From assembly GCF_900105985.1 (NCBI RefSeq), contig NZ_FNUB01000005.1:1426001-1490000 (forward strand): a stretch of DNA of 64,000 nt, read 5' to 3'. Source of the stretch: Tenacibaculum sp. MAR_2010_89 (GTDB taxonomy: Bacteria > Bacteroidota > Bacteroidia > Flavobacteriales > Flavobacteriaceae). Below are positions 51,106 to 59,890 of this stretch, one piece after another (position 1 is the stretch's first letter; every line of letters starts with the position of its first letter). The translations under genes were made by a program, and so were the position numbers. The notes under the pieces are model-generated. The model was not told the origin of the DNA. It ran no database searches and was given only the letters and a program-made list of their open reading frames with translations.

Positions 51106-51537
51106 TTAAAGCGTATTTGATTTTTTCATTCTAATTACTTTTTGATTAGATTCTTCATGAAAATATTCTTTAGTTTTCTTAAATCCATATTTTTCATAAA
51201 AAGGCCTACCAATTTTATTTTGTTCAAAAACTTCAACTTCTAGTTCTTCATGAATTTGTTCAATATGTTTTATTAATAATGTACCAATACCTTTTGAATG
51301 AAATTCAGGATTAACAAACAATCCACCAATTTCATTTTCTACCATTGATATGAATCCAATAATACTATTAGCTTCAGTATAAACCCAGGTTTCAGAGCTA
51401 GGAAGATACATTTCTGTCATTGCCTTTTTTACTATTTTTGTAAATTCTTGAGTTAAAAAAGGATGTGCAATAGAAGAAGCTTGTTCCCAAATATTTACTA
51501 GAATAGGGATTTCATTTTCATTATATTTTCGTATCAT
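51106..51537 (-). CDS. GNAT-family N-acetyltransferase
   Basis: A 143-aa acetyltransferase similar to the YjaB/PhnO-like group: MIRKYNENEIPILVNIWEQAS, VENEIGGLFVNPEFHSKGIGTLLI (acetyl-CoA loop SKGIG), EVEVFEQNKIGRPFYEKYGF and QKVIRMKK. The substrate is unknown. It starts directly after the stop of the upstream TetR gene (TAAATG), so it belongs to that regulator's transcript and is probably under its control. Confidence 0.88.
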   Translation of the reverse strand: MIRKYNENEIPILVNIWEQASSIAHPFLTQEFTKIVKKAMTEMYLPSSETWVYTEANSIIGFISMVENEIGGLFVNPEFHSKGIGTLLIKHIEQIHEELEVEVFEQNKIGRPFYEKYGFKKTKEYFHEESNQKVIRMKKSNTL

Positions 51538-52095
51538 TTATTTGATGTTTTTGTATTTATTTAATAATTCTTGCTTAATCATTTCTATGGGGTATTTATT
51601 AAACACTGATAAATAGTTTAATGCTATTCCATCAATTTCTGCAATAAAAATATAAGTTAGCATAGTACTTCTTTCTTGTGATATTTGGTCAAATATGTTT
51701 TTAACCGAGTTGAATAAAATATTAGCTCTTCTTTCTATCTGCTCACTTAATATTTTTTTCGTAGATGGTTGAAACATAATATTCAAGTTAAATTGATATA
51801 AGTGTTTGTTTTGATGTAATTGTGTAAATATTGTTTCTATTAATTGTTGTAATTGAATATTTGGAGCTATTAATTTTTTAGTTTCCATGTTCATTTCTAT
51901 CATTTGATCAGTAGTTTGAGTGAAAATCGCTATTAATATCGATTCTTTTGATTCAAAATGATGATACACTAAACCTTTTGATACATTAGCTACAGAACAA
52001 ATATTTGCAATTGATGTGTTTTCGAATCCTTTTTCAGCAAACAATTTTGTAGCTACTTTAATTACATTATCTTTTTTAATACTCATAATATTCAT
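51538..52095 (-). CDS. TetR/AcrR-family regulator (GNAT operon)
   Basis: A 182- to 185-aa TetR repressor: HTH region VIKVATKLFAEKGFENTSIANI, VANVSKGLVYHHFESKESIL, then a helical C-terminal domain. The frame opens at ATG 52095 (MNIMSIKK), directly against a dyad operator. The ATG at 52086 (MSIKKDN) leaves more room and may be the real start. The next gene is a GNAT translated from the adjacent codon. Likely autoregulated. Confidence 0.87.
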   Translation of the reverse strand: MNIMSIKKDNVIKVATKLFAEKGFENTSIANICSVANVSKGLVYHHFESKESILIAIFTQTTDQMIEMNMETKKLIAPNIQLQQLIETIFTQLHQNKHLYQFNLNIMFQPSTKKILSEQIERRANILFNSVKNIFDQISQERSTMLTYIFIAEIDGIALNYLSVFNKYPIEMIKQELLNKYKNIK

Positions 52096-52109
52096 ACCGA
52101 CCGTTCGGT
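52096..52109. promoter_or_regulatory. TetR-type operator
   Basis: accga-ccgt-tcggt dyad (in context ataccgaccgttcggttt), a common TetR/AcrR half-site, immediately upstream of the regulator gene. Confidence 0.75.
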
Positions 52110-52225
52110 TTGTAAAAGTGCTGAAATTATTATAAAAGAAAATATGTTATAGTATGTATTAAGATGAATTCTAGGAATTAAGAATTACTTTTTTGTAGAA
52201 TAGAATTGTTTAAATACTATTTGTT

Positions 52226-52897
52226 TTACTTTATAAAACTAAATATACCATCTAAAACTCCACCACTGCTTGAATAATCTCCCTTTTCTCTTGTTTGAAT
52301 CCAAATGTTTCCTTTTCCCTTTATAGAAAAAATAAAACCTTCACCACTTGTAATAAGTTCTTTAACTCCTCTTGAAATTGTTTTTACTTCAAGTTTATCT
52401 TCAAAAGCAATAAGAGCATTTTCATCTATAAAAATAGGTTTTTCTGAGTCTATTTCTTGTTTGATAATTTTACCATAGCCTTTTAAAAATAATTGTCCAC
52501 TTCCAATAGTCTTTAATTTAAGCCCGTCATTTAGTGTGCTTTTCCAATCTTTTTGCTCTAATTTAATTTCTAAATTAATTGTTCTTGCAAAGTGTAAATC
52601 TGGTTCAAATAAAATTGGATTATCTTCAGTAATGTCAATTTTAAATATCTCAGAATTATCTTTAGTAGACAATGCCATTTTTAAATTTTCTTTTGCAGTA
52701 TATATATTATAAGTTAAACTTTTACCACCAAATATTTTAGCAATCCAATTTTTGTAGTTTTTGGCTTCAATTTTATTCTCAAAAGTATATTCTCCATTAC
52801 AATATATCAAACTTCCTTTTTCAGTTATAAGTTTTTCATTTTCATTAAATTCAATTGCTAAATATGAGCTTGGGTATTCAGATATTTCAAATTTCAT
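52226..52897 (-). CDS. AIM24/TIGR00266-family protein
   Basis: A 223-aa soluble beta-rich protein of the AIM24 (YhbZ/TIGR00266-like) family, named for a mitochondrial biogenesis factor. The visible pattern is GSGQLFLKGYGKII, IDENALIAFEDKLEVKTISRGVK, TSGEGFIFSIKGKGNIWIQTR and a Gly/Ser tail (SSSGGVLDGIFSF). Bacterial members are of unknown function and form trimeric beta-prism structures. ATG 52897 (MKFEISEY) is chosen over an upstream TTG at 52912. It stands alone beyond the threonine operon terminator. Confidence 0.82.
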   Translation of the reverse strand: MKFEISEYPSSYLAIEFNENEKLITEKGSLIYCNGEYTFENKIEAKNYKNWIAKIFGGKSLTYNIYTAKENLKMALSTKDNSEIFKIDITEDNPILFEPDLHFARTINLEIKLEQKDWKSTLNDGLKLKTIGSGQLFLKGYGKIIKQEIDSEKPIFIDENALIAFEDKLEVKTISRGVKELITSGEGFIFSIKGKGNIWIQTREKGDYSSSGGVLDGIFSFIK

Positions 52898-52980
52898 ATT
52901 TATTTGACGCAAGTTTTATACAGGTGTTACGTTAATTTTTAATAAGTTCTTCGTTTTATCAATAGGAAAAAAATCATAAA

Positions 52981-53013
52981 AAAACACTTCTTATTTTAAG
53001 TAAGAAGTGTTTT
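52981..53013 (-). terminator. Terminator of the threonine operon
   Basis: Perfect 13-bp stem: aaaacacttctta (52981-52993) and taagaagtgtttt (53001-53013), 30 bp past the thrC stop, with T-runs. Confidence 0.92.
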
Positions 53014-53042
53014 TAATATTGTATTAAAATTATTATAGGGTA

Positions 53043-54329
53043 TTAACTATTTAAAAATGTTTTTAAACCGTCATAATTACTAATTTGAAAGGCACTTTTT
53101 TCTTTATCAATTACAGATTTAATTTGCTCAGGAATTGCTACTTGAGTATTAAGTGTGTTTTCAACGACATCTAAAAATTTAACAGGATGAGCAGTTTCTA
53201 AAAAAATACACAAATCATTTGGATGCATTTTTTGATGCTCTTTTGAACCTAAATATCCAACTGCACCATGAGGATCCGCAACATATTCACTTTTCTGATA
53301 GATTAACTTCATTGCTTTACGAGTTTGCTCATCAGTAAAAGAGAATGAAGAGAATGCATTTTTTAAAGCTTCAATATTGTTTTCAAATAACTCTTGGATA
53401 CGTATGAAATTACTTGGGTTACCAACATCCATAGCATTAGAAATGGTTGCTTTTGAAGGTTTAGGTTCATAAACACCATTTGTTAAATAATTTGGAACAG
53501 TATCATTTATATTAGTTGAGGCTACAAAATGTTTAATAGGTAAGCCTAACTTTTGAGCCATAATACCCGCACAAATATTACCAAAATTTCCACTAGGCAC
53601 TGAAAAAACAATTTCTTTTTTTTGTTTGTATACTTGTTTATAGGCAAAGAAAAAATAAAACATTTGCGGTAACCAGCGAGCAACATTTATAGAGTTGGCA
53701 GAGGTTAAAATTGGGGTGATGTCTGTATCTAAAAAAGCTGTTTTAACCATGTCTTGACAATCATCAAAAACACCATCAACTTCTAAAGCAGTAATATTTT
53801 GCCCAAGCGTAGTTAATTGTTTTTCTTGTATATCACTAACTTTTCCACTTGGATATAAAATAACTACGTCTACTCCTTTTACACCTAAAAAACCATCGGC
53901 AACTGCTCCTCCAGTATCTCCTGAAGTAGCTACTAATACTGTTAATTTATTATTGTTGTCTCTATTAAAATAGCCTAAACAACGAGCCATAAAACGAGCA
54001 CCAACATCTTTAAAAGCCATTGTTGGACCATGAAAAAGTTCTAAAGTGCTAACATTTTCTTCTATTGGCACAACTGGAAAATCAAATGATAAAGTTTCTG
54101 AAATAATTTGTTTTAATACATCTGAAGGAATTTCATCACCAACAAATTGTTTAATAGCTTCGTAAGCAATTTCTTGATTAGTATAGTTATCAATATTATC
54201 AATAAAATCTTTTGATAAAGGGGTAATGTTTTCAGGGAAATACAAACCTCTATCTGGAGCTAATCCGTTAACAACAGCTTCTTGAAAGCTTACGTTAGGT
54301 GATTTTTTATTAAGACTATAATAGTTCAT
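53043..54329 (-). CDS. thrC: Threonine synthase
   Basis: PLP enzyme converting O-phosphohomoserine to threonine. ATG 54329 (MNYYSLNKKSPNVSF, 428 aa) matches the family N-terminus better than the in-frame codon at 54365. Motifs: LFHGPTMAFKDVGARF with the PLP lysine, VATSGDTGGAVADGF for phosphate binding, SVPSGNFGNICAG and NAMDVGNPSNF. It is the last gene of thrA-43 aa-thrB-thrC, followed by a strong terminator. Confidence 0.95.
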   Translation of the reverse strand: MNYYSLNKKSPNVSFQEAVVNGLAPDRGLYFPENITPLSKDFIDNIDNYTNQEIAYEAIKQFVGDEIPSDVLKQIISETLSFDFPVVPIEENVSTLELFHGPTMAFKDVGARFMARCLGYFNRDNNNKLTVLVATSGDTGGAVADGFLGVKGVDVVILYPSGKVSDIQEKQLTTLGQNITALEVDGVFDDCQDMVKTAFLDTDITPILTSANSINVARWLPQMFYFFFAYKQVYKQKKEIVFSVPSGNFGNICAGIMAQKLGLPIKHFVASTNINDTVPNYLTNGVYEPKPSKATISNAMDVGNPSNFIRIQELFENNIEALKNAFSSFSFTDEQTRKAMKLIYQKSEYVADPHGAVGYLGSKEHQKMHPNDLCIFLETAHPVKFLDVVENTLNTQVAIPEQIKSVIDKEKSAFQISNYDGLKTFLNS

Positions 54330-54435
54330 TTTTGTGTTGTTTGTGTGTTGCATTGCATGTAGCAATGTAGTTTTTTTACAATATTATTTTATTTTTTACC
54401 GTCGAAATAAATTCGATGATAAATAGTAAATCATT

Positions 54436-55368
54436 TTATTTTGATTCTAAAATTCGAACACCTTGCGTATTTATTTTTGATGAAAATAAAGTAAAGTCTA
54501 TTTTTTTATCCGCATATGAATTTTGTATTGCACTCTGCACATTTTTTGAAGTTTCTTCTCCTTTACATAAGGCAAAAATAGTTGGTCCAGATCCTGAAAT
54601 ACCAGCACCTAAAGCACCAGCTTTAATAGCTTCGCTTTTAACTAAATCAAAATGAGGAATTAAATGCTTACGCGCAGGTTCAACAATAACGTCAGTTAAT
54701 GAATTACTTATTAATTGGTAATTATTGGTATATAAACCACTAACTAATCCACCTACATTTGCCCATTGAGTTACAGCACTTTTTAATGGAACTTTTTCAG
54801 GTAAAACTTCACGAGCATCTTTTGTTTTTACTTCAATTTGTGGATGAATTGCTACTAATTGTAATTCATCAGGCACTGGTAATTTTATAATATCTAAAGG
54901 TTCGTAACTTCTAATCAGCACAAAACCTCCATAAACAGCTGCTGCAACGTTATCGGCTATAGGAGTTCCACAAGCAGCTTTTTCTCCCAGCATAGAGAAT
55001 TTAGTTAACTCTAAATTAGTAAAAGGTTTGTTTAATAATTCATTTATACCAAAAGCAGCTCCTGCTGAGCTAGCAGCACTACTACCTAAACCACTACCAG
55101 GAGAAAACCCTTTATGCATAGTAATTTCAATACCAAAATCAATATTATGCTTAGTTAACATAGCCAAAGCAACTACACCAGCAGCATTTTTTGTTGGATC
55201 TAGACTTAAACCCTTAGCACCAGTAATCTGTGTTATTTTTACTCCCTTTGTTGACGTTTTTGTAAATGTCATTTCATCACCCATGGTGTCTACAGCAAAT
55301 CCCATAGAGTCAAATCCGCAGGAAACATTAGCAACGGTAGCTGGAGCAAATATTTTTATATATTTCAT
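54436..55368 (-). CDS. thrB: Homoserine kinase
   Basis: GHMP-family kinase phosphorylating homoserine. 310 aa, with the N-terminal IFAPATVANVSCGFDSMGFA, the ATP loop PGSGLGSSAASSAGAAFG and the C-terminal GAGISGSGPTIFAL. Its ATG overlaps the TGA of a 43-aa ORF (ATGA at 55368-55365), so its translation is probably coupled to that ORF. thrC follows on the same transcript. Confidence 0.95.
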   Translation of the reverse strand: MKYIKIFAPATVANVSCGFDSMGFAVDTMGDEMTFTKTSTKGVKITQITGAKGLSLDPTKNAAGVVALAMLTKHNIDFGIEITMHKGFSPGSGLGSSAASSAGAAFGINELLNKPFTNLELTKFSMLGEKAACGTPIADNVAAAVYGGFVLIRSYEPLDIIKLPVPDELQLVAIHPQIEVKTKDAREVLPEKVPLKSAVTQWANVGGLVSGLYTNNYQLISNSLTDVIVEPARKHLIPHFDLVKSEAIKAGALGAGISGSGPTIFALCKGEETSKNVQSAIQNSYADKKIDFTLFSSKINTQGVRILESK

Positions 55369-55496
55369 TTTTTTGCAATTAAAAACAAGTTGGTATCAGT
55401 ATTTGTAATTCCTTCTTGGTATAATTTTCTTCTATTTTGAAAATTATTATTTATTAATGATTCTACTAAATAAGTTATATTATGGTAGGTGTCCAT
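55365..55496 (-). CDS. 43-aa ORF between thrA and thrB
   Basis: MDTYHNITYLVESLINNNFQ, then NRRKLYQEGITNTDTNLFLI and AKK. It starts 8 bp after the thrA stop and its TGA overlaps the thrB ATG, so the spacing is that of a real operon gene. It has no signal peptide. I know no family. It may be a coupling peptide or a conserved small protein. Confidence 0.55.
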   Translation of the reverse strand: MDTYHNITYLVESLINNNFQNRRKLYQEGITNTDTNLFLIAKK

Positions 55497-55504
55497 TTTA
55501 TCAT

Positions 55505-57946
55505 TTAATTATTACCTATTCTAATAACATCAGCAAAAATCCCTGAGGCAGTAACATCAGCACCAGCTCCAGCACCTTTTATAAGTAAAGGATTTATTGG
55601 ATATCTGTCTGTAAAAAATAATACGATATTATCACTTCCTTCTAGGTTATAAAAAGGATGATCTGAAGGGATGTGCTGTAATCCAACTTTTGCTTTTCCT
55701 TCTGAAAACTCTGCTACATATTTTAAGCGGCAACCTTTATCATTTGCTTCTTTGAAAATTTCGTAAAAATGAGATTCAAATTCAGTTAAACTAGTATAAA
55801 AATCTTCATTATTAGTAGTGTTTAAACTTTTTTCAGGTAAGAAAGAGTTATTTTCTATATCAGATAATTCCAGTTCATAACCACTTTCACGAGCAAGGAT
55901 TAATATTTTTCTAGCTACATCAACTCCACTTAAATCAATTTTAGGATCTGGTTCGGTGTATCCTTGTTTTTGTGCATCTCCTACAACATCATGAAATGTA
56001 GATGTAGCGTTAAAGTTATTAAAAACAAAATTTAAACTACCAGATAAAACTGCTTGTATTTTATGAACTCTATCACCAGAAGCAATTAAGTTTTTCAATG
56101 TGTCTATAATAGGTAACCCAGCTCCTACATTGGTTTCAAATAAAAATGGAGCGTTGAATTTTCTAGATACTTCTTTTAGTTTTTTATAGTTTTCTAAATC
56201 AGAAGCACAGGCTATTTTATTACAAGTTACTACTGCAATATTAGTGCGCAAATAATTTTCATAAACTTCTGACACTTCTTTATTAGCTGTATTATCTACA
56301 AAAACAGAGTTACGAAGGTTATAAGTTTTAGCTCTATCAAAAAAATCATTTAATGTAGCAGGCTCTCCTTTTGCTAATACTTCTTTCCAGTTATTCAAAT
56401 CAACACCATCAGTATCAAAAGCCATTTTTCTTGAATTAGCAATACCAACAACACGAATATTCATTTTTAAATGTTCTCTTAAATATTGTTGTTGTTGGTG
56501 TATTTGAGCTAAAAATCGCTCACCTACATTACCAACACCAGTCACAAATAAATTAAGTTGTTTTATTTTTTCTTCAAAAAATTGCTCATGCAATGTATTT
56601 AATCCTTTTTTAGCGTCATTACTATCAATTACGGCAGAAATATTTTTTTGAGATGCTCCTTGAGCAATAGCTCTAATATTTACATTGTTTTTACCTAAAG
56701 CACTGAACATTTGACCGCTTAATCCTTGATGGTTTTTCATGTTGTCACCTACCAAAGCTAAAATAGCTAATCCTTGTTCAATAATTACAGGTTTTACCTT
56801 ACGACGTTCTATTTCAATTTCAAAAACGTTATTAATTGCATGACTAGCTCTTTCTGCATCTTCATCATATATACCAACACAAATTGAGTGTTCGGAAGAC
56901 GCTTGTGTAATTAATACAATATTAATGTTTTGGTTAGAAAGTGTTTCAAATAAACGTTTTGAAACTCCAGAAACTCCAACCATTCCACTGCCTTCTAGTG
57001 TTAAAAGAGTAATGTTTTCTATATGACTAATTCCTTTTACTAGATTACTACTTTTTGCTTCTTTGGTAATTAGAGTTCCAACATTATTAGGATCAAAAGT
57101 GTTTTTAATAACAATAGGAATTTCTTTTTCTAATACAGGTTGAATCGTAGGAGGGTAAATTACTTTTGCACCAAAATGAGAAAGCTCCATAGCTTCCTGA
57201 TACGATATTTTTGGTATTGGAAAAGCTTGTTTTACAACACTTGGATTCGCAGTAAACATACCACTAACATCTGTCCATATTTGTAGTTCGTTTGCATTCA
57301 AAGCTGCAGCATAAATAGCAGCTGTGTAATCAGAACCGCCTCTACCTAAGGTAGTTGAAAGTCCGTTTTCTGTTTTGGCAATAAAACCAGGTAGAATAGT
57401 TATTTGATGAGGGTTTTGATTAAAATACTCTTGACAGTTTTTATTAGTTACTACAAAATTTACTTGTGCTTTATCAAAAACATTAGAAGTTCTAATAAGT
57501 TCTCTACTGTCTTTATAAGTTGCATCTAAATTGTTTTTTGCTACTTCAGAAATAATGTAAGAAGATAATAGTTCTCCAAATCCGCTTATAGTTGCCATTG
57601 TTTTAGGAGTAACTTCTTTTAGTAAAAAACAACCTTCTAATAAAGTTTGTAATTGGTTAAATAAGGTATTCACTTTTTGTGAGACTTTATCTTGTTCACT
57701 TTTGTTTACTAGTTCAGTAATAACCAGTAAATGGTGTTGTTTAACCTGCTTAAAAAGATCAATGTAATTAACTTCATTACTTGCAGCTTTATTAGCGGAA
57801 GCTATTAATTTATTCGTTGTTTTTCCAAAAGCAGATACTACTACTGCTACTTTTTCTTTAGCAGCTGTATTTGATACTATTTGAACTACTTTGGCAATGT
57901 TTTGACTGTTGGCTACTGATGAACCTCCAAATTTTAAAATTTTCAT
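55505..57946 (-). CDS. thrA: Bifunctional aspartokinase / homoserine dehydrogenase
   Basis: First and third steps from aspartate to threonine in one polypeptide of 813 aa. The kinase begins MKILKFGGSSVANSQNIAKV, with TLGRGGSDYTAA as its catalytic loop. Central ACT domains (ITLLTLEGSGMVGVSG, LAILALVGDNMKNHQGLSG) serve feedback inhibition. The dehydrogenase follows with NLFVTGVGNVGERF, VTCNKIA, FETNVGAGLPII and QKQGYTEPDPKIDLSG. Length and order match E. coli ThrA. A threonine-rich leader peptide lies 113 bp upstream. Confidence 0.96.
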   Translation of the reverse strand: MKILKFGGSSVANSQNIAKVVQIVSNTAAKEKVAVVVSAFGKTTNKLIASANKAASNEVNYIDLFKQVKQHHLLVITELVNKSEQDKVSQKVNTLFNQLQTLLEGCFLLKEVTPKTMATISGFGELLSSYIISEVAKNNLDATYKDSRELIRTSNVFDKAQVNFVVTNKNCQEYFNQNPHQITILPGFIAKTENGLSTTLGRGGSDYTAAIYAAALNANELQIWTDVSGMFTANPSVVKQAFPIPKISYQEAMELSHFGAKVIYPPTIQPVLEKEIPIVIKNTFDPNNVGTLITKEAKSSNLVKGISHIENITLLTLEGSGMVGVSGVSKRLFETLSNQNINIVLITQASSEHSICVGIYDEDAERASHAINNVFEIEIERRKVKPVIIEQGLAILALVGDNMKNHQGLSGQMFSALGKNNVNIRAIAQGASQKNISAVIDSNDAKKGLNTLHEQFFEEKIKQLNLFVTGVGNVGERFLAQIHQQQQYLREHLKMNIRVVGIANSRKMAFDTDGVDLNNWKEVLAKGEPATLNDFFDRAKTYNLRNSVFVDNTANKEVSEVYENYLRTNIAVVTCNKIACASDLENYKKLKEVSRKFNAPFLFETNVGAGLPIIDTLKNLIASGDRVHKIQAVLSGSLNFVFNNFNATSTFHDVVGDAQKQGYTEPDPKIDLSGVDVARKILILARESGYELELSDIENNSFLPEKSLNTTNNEDFYTSLTEFESHFYEIFKEANDKGCRLKYVAEFSEGKAKVGLQHIPSDHPFYNLEGSDNIVLFFTDRYPINPLLIKGAGAGADVTASGIFADVIRIGNN

Positions 57947-58058
57947 TTTAAAAGGTATAAAAATATTTGATTATAGAATTTTAGTTGTTATTTATCTTTT
58001 TTCAATTCTTTTGAAAATATAAATAGGACCTAATAGATTATATGTATAAAGAAACCCC

Positions 58059-58166
58059 CTAAAGGGTAATAGTAATTGTAGTAGAAATTGTTGTTGTGCC
58101 AACGAAAGATACCGTAGTAGTAAACTCGGTATTTAGAATAGTAATATTTCTTTCGTTAATTAACAT
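58059..58166 (-). CDS. Threonine/isoleucine-rich operon leader peptide
   Basis: A 35-codon ORF on the minus strand: MLINERNITILNTEFTTTVS, then FVGTTTISTTITITL and TAG. It contains 12 Thr and 6 Ile codons, concentrated in the second half. It lies directly upstream of thrA on the same strand. This is the composition of attenuator leaders such as enterobacterial thrL. The stop codon overlaps a small GC hairpin (accc/gggt, 58067-58054) followed by ttcttt, a possible attenuator. Mechanism is inference. Confidence 0.8.
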   Translation of the reverse strand: MLINERNITILNTEFTTTVSFVGTTTISTTITITL

Positions 58167-58171
58167 CGGGT

Positions 58172-58179
58172 CAAATATA
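58172..58179 (-). promoter_or_regulatory. Possible -7 element of the threonine operon promoter
   Basis: tatatttg on the minus strand matches TAnnTTTG, 5 bp before the leader ATG. I see no good -33 TTTG at the usual spacing, so confidence is limited. If right, the leader is nearly leaderless. Confidence 0.4.
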
Positions 58180-58195
58180 TATAAATGTTTTTTAA

Positions 58196-59758
58196 TTATT
58201 TACTTAGTTGTTTAAATTTTTCTTGAATAATTTGTGAAACAGATTTGTTTTCTATTTTACTTTCAAGCCAAGAAAGAATATCTAGATATAAAAATGCTCT
58301 TTTTTCATAAGGGTGGTGTTCAAAAACTTTTAGACGAGTATGGATTTTTTTAAACTCATTTTTTATTTGATGAGGAAAAACATCTCCTAAAGCTTTAATT
58401 GAAGAAATAAATTCTTTTTGTACTTCTTGTAAATTTTCCATTTTTAGTAAAAAACGATAGGTATCTTTAAATTGTATTTCTAGGTAATAATCTAAACCAG
58501 ATTCATAATGAGCAATTAAACTTAAAATTCGTGCAAAACATTGCAGGTCTTCAGCAACATGTAAATTTTTTGACTTAATAATTTTATTTAAATACAGGAT
58601 ACAATTTTTGTTATCACCCATACCAAAATATAAACAGGCTATTTTATAATACAGTACAACAATGTGATGATTATCTAATAATCCTTTGTATTCTTCTATT
58701 TTATTGGTAATAATATCTACTAAATATTCACCTTCTTTAAAAGTCCCTTCTAAAAAATGTAAGTGTAATAAATTAGCATAGTAGTATTGGAAAATAAGAA
58801 TTTCTGTATTACTGTTTTTTGGAATGGTTTGGTTTTTAATTCCCTCTTCAAACAAAGCAAATTCTTCTTTAAATTTATTGAAATGTTTAATGAAAAATAA
58901 ACTTTCAAGTAAATAATTAATTCCCTTTAAATAAAAAACAGGGTGTAATAAAATGTTTTTAGAATCCGATTTAAATAAAGACACCCACTTATTTGCATGT
59001 TTGTAACTTAATAAAAAGTCTTGAGTTAAAAAACTATGCCACAAATTAGCTTTATATAGCCATAGTTTCTCTCTAAAACCAAGAGTTTTAAAATCATATT
59101 TTGGTAACCTTGAATCAAAATAGTCATTAACTTTTTTTAATTCTTCATCATTTCTAACGTATCCAGTTTTAAGTAAAATTCCATACAGTTGTAATGATAA
59201 ATTTGAAAGTTTACTAGTTATTACATTTTGTTGACTTAATTTTTTGGCTTGAACAGTAAGCTCATCAGCTCTAGTATTAATACTTCGCGTAATGTATTGA
59301 CTTTCTATAATTTTTTCAAATTCAACTATTTCATAAGCTATATTTTTCTCTTCACTATCAATAGCCATGTTTTTGGCTTTCTCTAAAAGCTTTAAACTTT
59401 GTTTATATAGCCCTTTTAAATATAATACTGTAGCAAAATCTAGTTGTTCTCTAATTTGTATTCGAATATTTTTATGAGCAGGATTTAAGCGTAAACTTGT
59501 TAATATTTGTTTGTATAAATGTGCTTTTAAGTTAGATAGTTGTTGTTTACTAACTACACCACTTTTTATAATAGCTTTTTCATCATAAGTTTTTTGCTTT
59601 TCTAAAATTTTAAAAAGAGCAAAAAATTTTGCATCAACATTACCTCCTAAACGCCCAATATATAGGTTGAATTGACGTTTTTCAGATTTAGATAATGACT
59701 TTATTAAAATAAAAAGTGAGTCACTTTGTTGATTGATTGATGTAATTGTTTTACTCAT
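58196..59758 (-). CDS. Conserved Bacteroidota helical-repeat protein, unknown function
   Basis: A 520-aa cytosolic protein, almost entirely alpha-helical and TPR-like: SLSKSEKRQFNLYIGRLGG at the N-terminus, YLKGLYKQSLKLLEKAKNMA, then repeated helical pairs (FQYYYANLLHLHFLEGTFKEGEYL, YYKIACLYFGMGDNKNCILYLNKI). There is no signal peptide and no catalytic motif. The same N-terminal pattern is widespread in flavobacteria, without known role. It is divergent from leuA and upstream of the threonine operon. Confidence 0.75.
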   Translation of the reverse strand: MSKTITSINQQSDSLFILIKSLSKSEKRQFNLYIGRLGGNVDAKFFALFKILEKQKTYDEKAIIKSGVVSKQQLSNLKAHLYKQILTSLRLNPAHKNIRIQIREQLDFATVLYLKGLYKQSLKLLEKAKNMAIDSEEKNIAYEIVEFEKIIESQYITRSINTRADELTVQAKKLSQQNVITSKLSNLSLQLYGILLKTGYVRNDEELKKVNDYFDSRLPKYDFKTLGFREKLWLYKANLWHSFLTQDFLLSYKHANKWVSLFKSDSKNILLHPVFYLKGINYLLESLFFIKHFNKFKEEFALFEEGIKNQTIPKNSNTEILIFQYYYANLLHLHFLEGTFKEGEYLVDIITNKIEEYKGLLDNHHIVVLYYKIACLYFGMGDNKNCILYLNKIIKSKNLHVAEDLQCFARILSLIAHYESGLDYYLEIQFKDTYRFLLKMENLQEVQKEFISSIKALGDVFPHQIKNEFKKIHTRLKVFEHHPYEKRAFLYLDILSWLESKIENKSVSQIIQEKFKQLSK

Positions 59759-59831
59759 AAATTGCTGATATAGAGTATTTTGTATTGTTTTCTGTTTAGT
59801 TAAGTTTCGTAAACGACCTTTTTAAAAAGGG

Positions 59832-59860
59832 TTGTTTAGAAAAACCAATATATACATTTG
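59832..59860 (+). promoter_or_regulatory. Bacteroidota-type promoter of leuA
   Basis: ttg (59832-59834), 18 bp, tacatttg (59853-59860), matching TTTG-N19-TAnnTTTG closely, 30 bp before the leuA ATG. An imperfect symmetric element aaacgaccttttt/aaaaagggttgttt lies just upstream (about 59810-59838). Confidence 0.6.
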
Positions 59861-59890
59861 ATTTTATAATAAGACAAAAGATTTTATATT

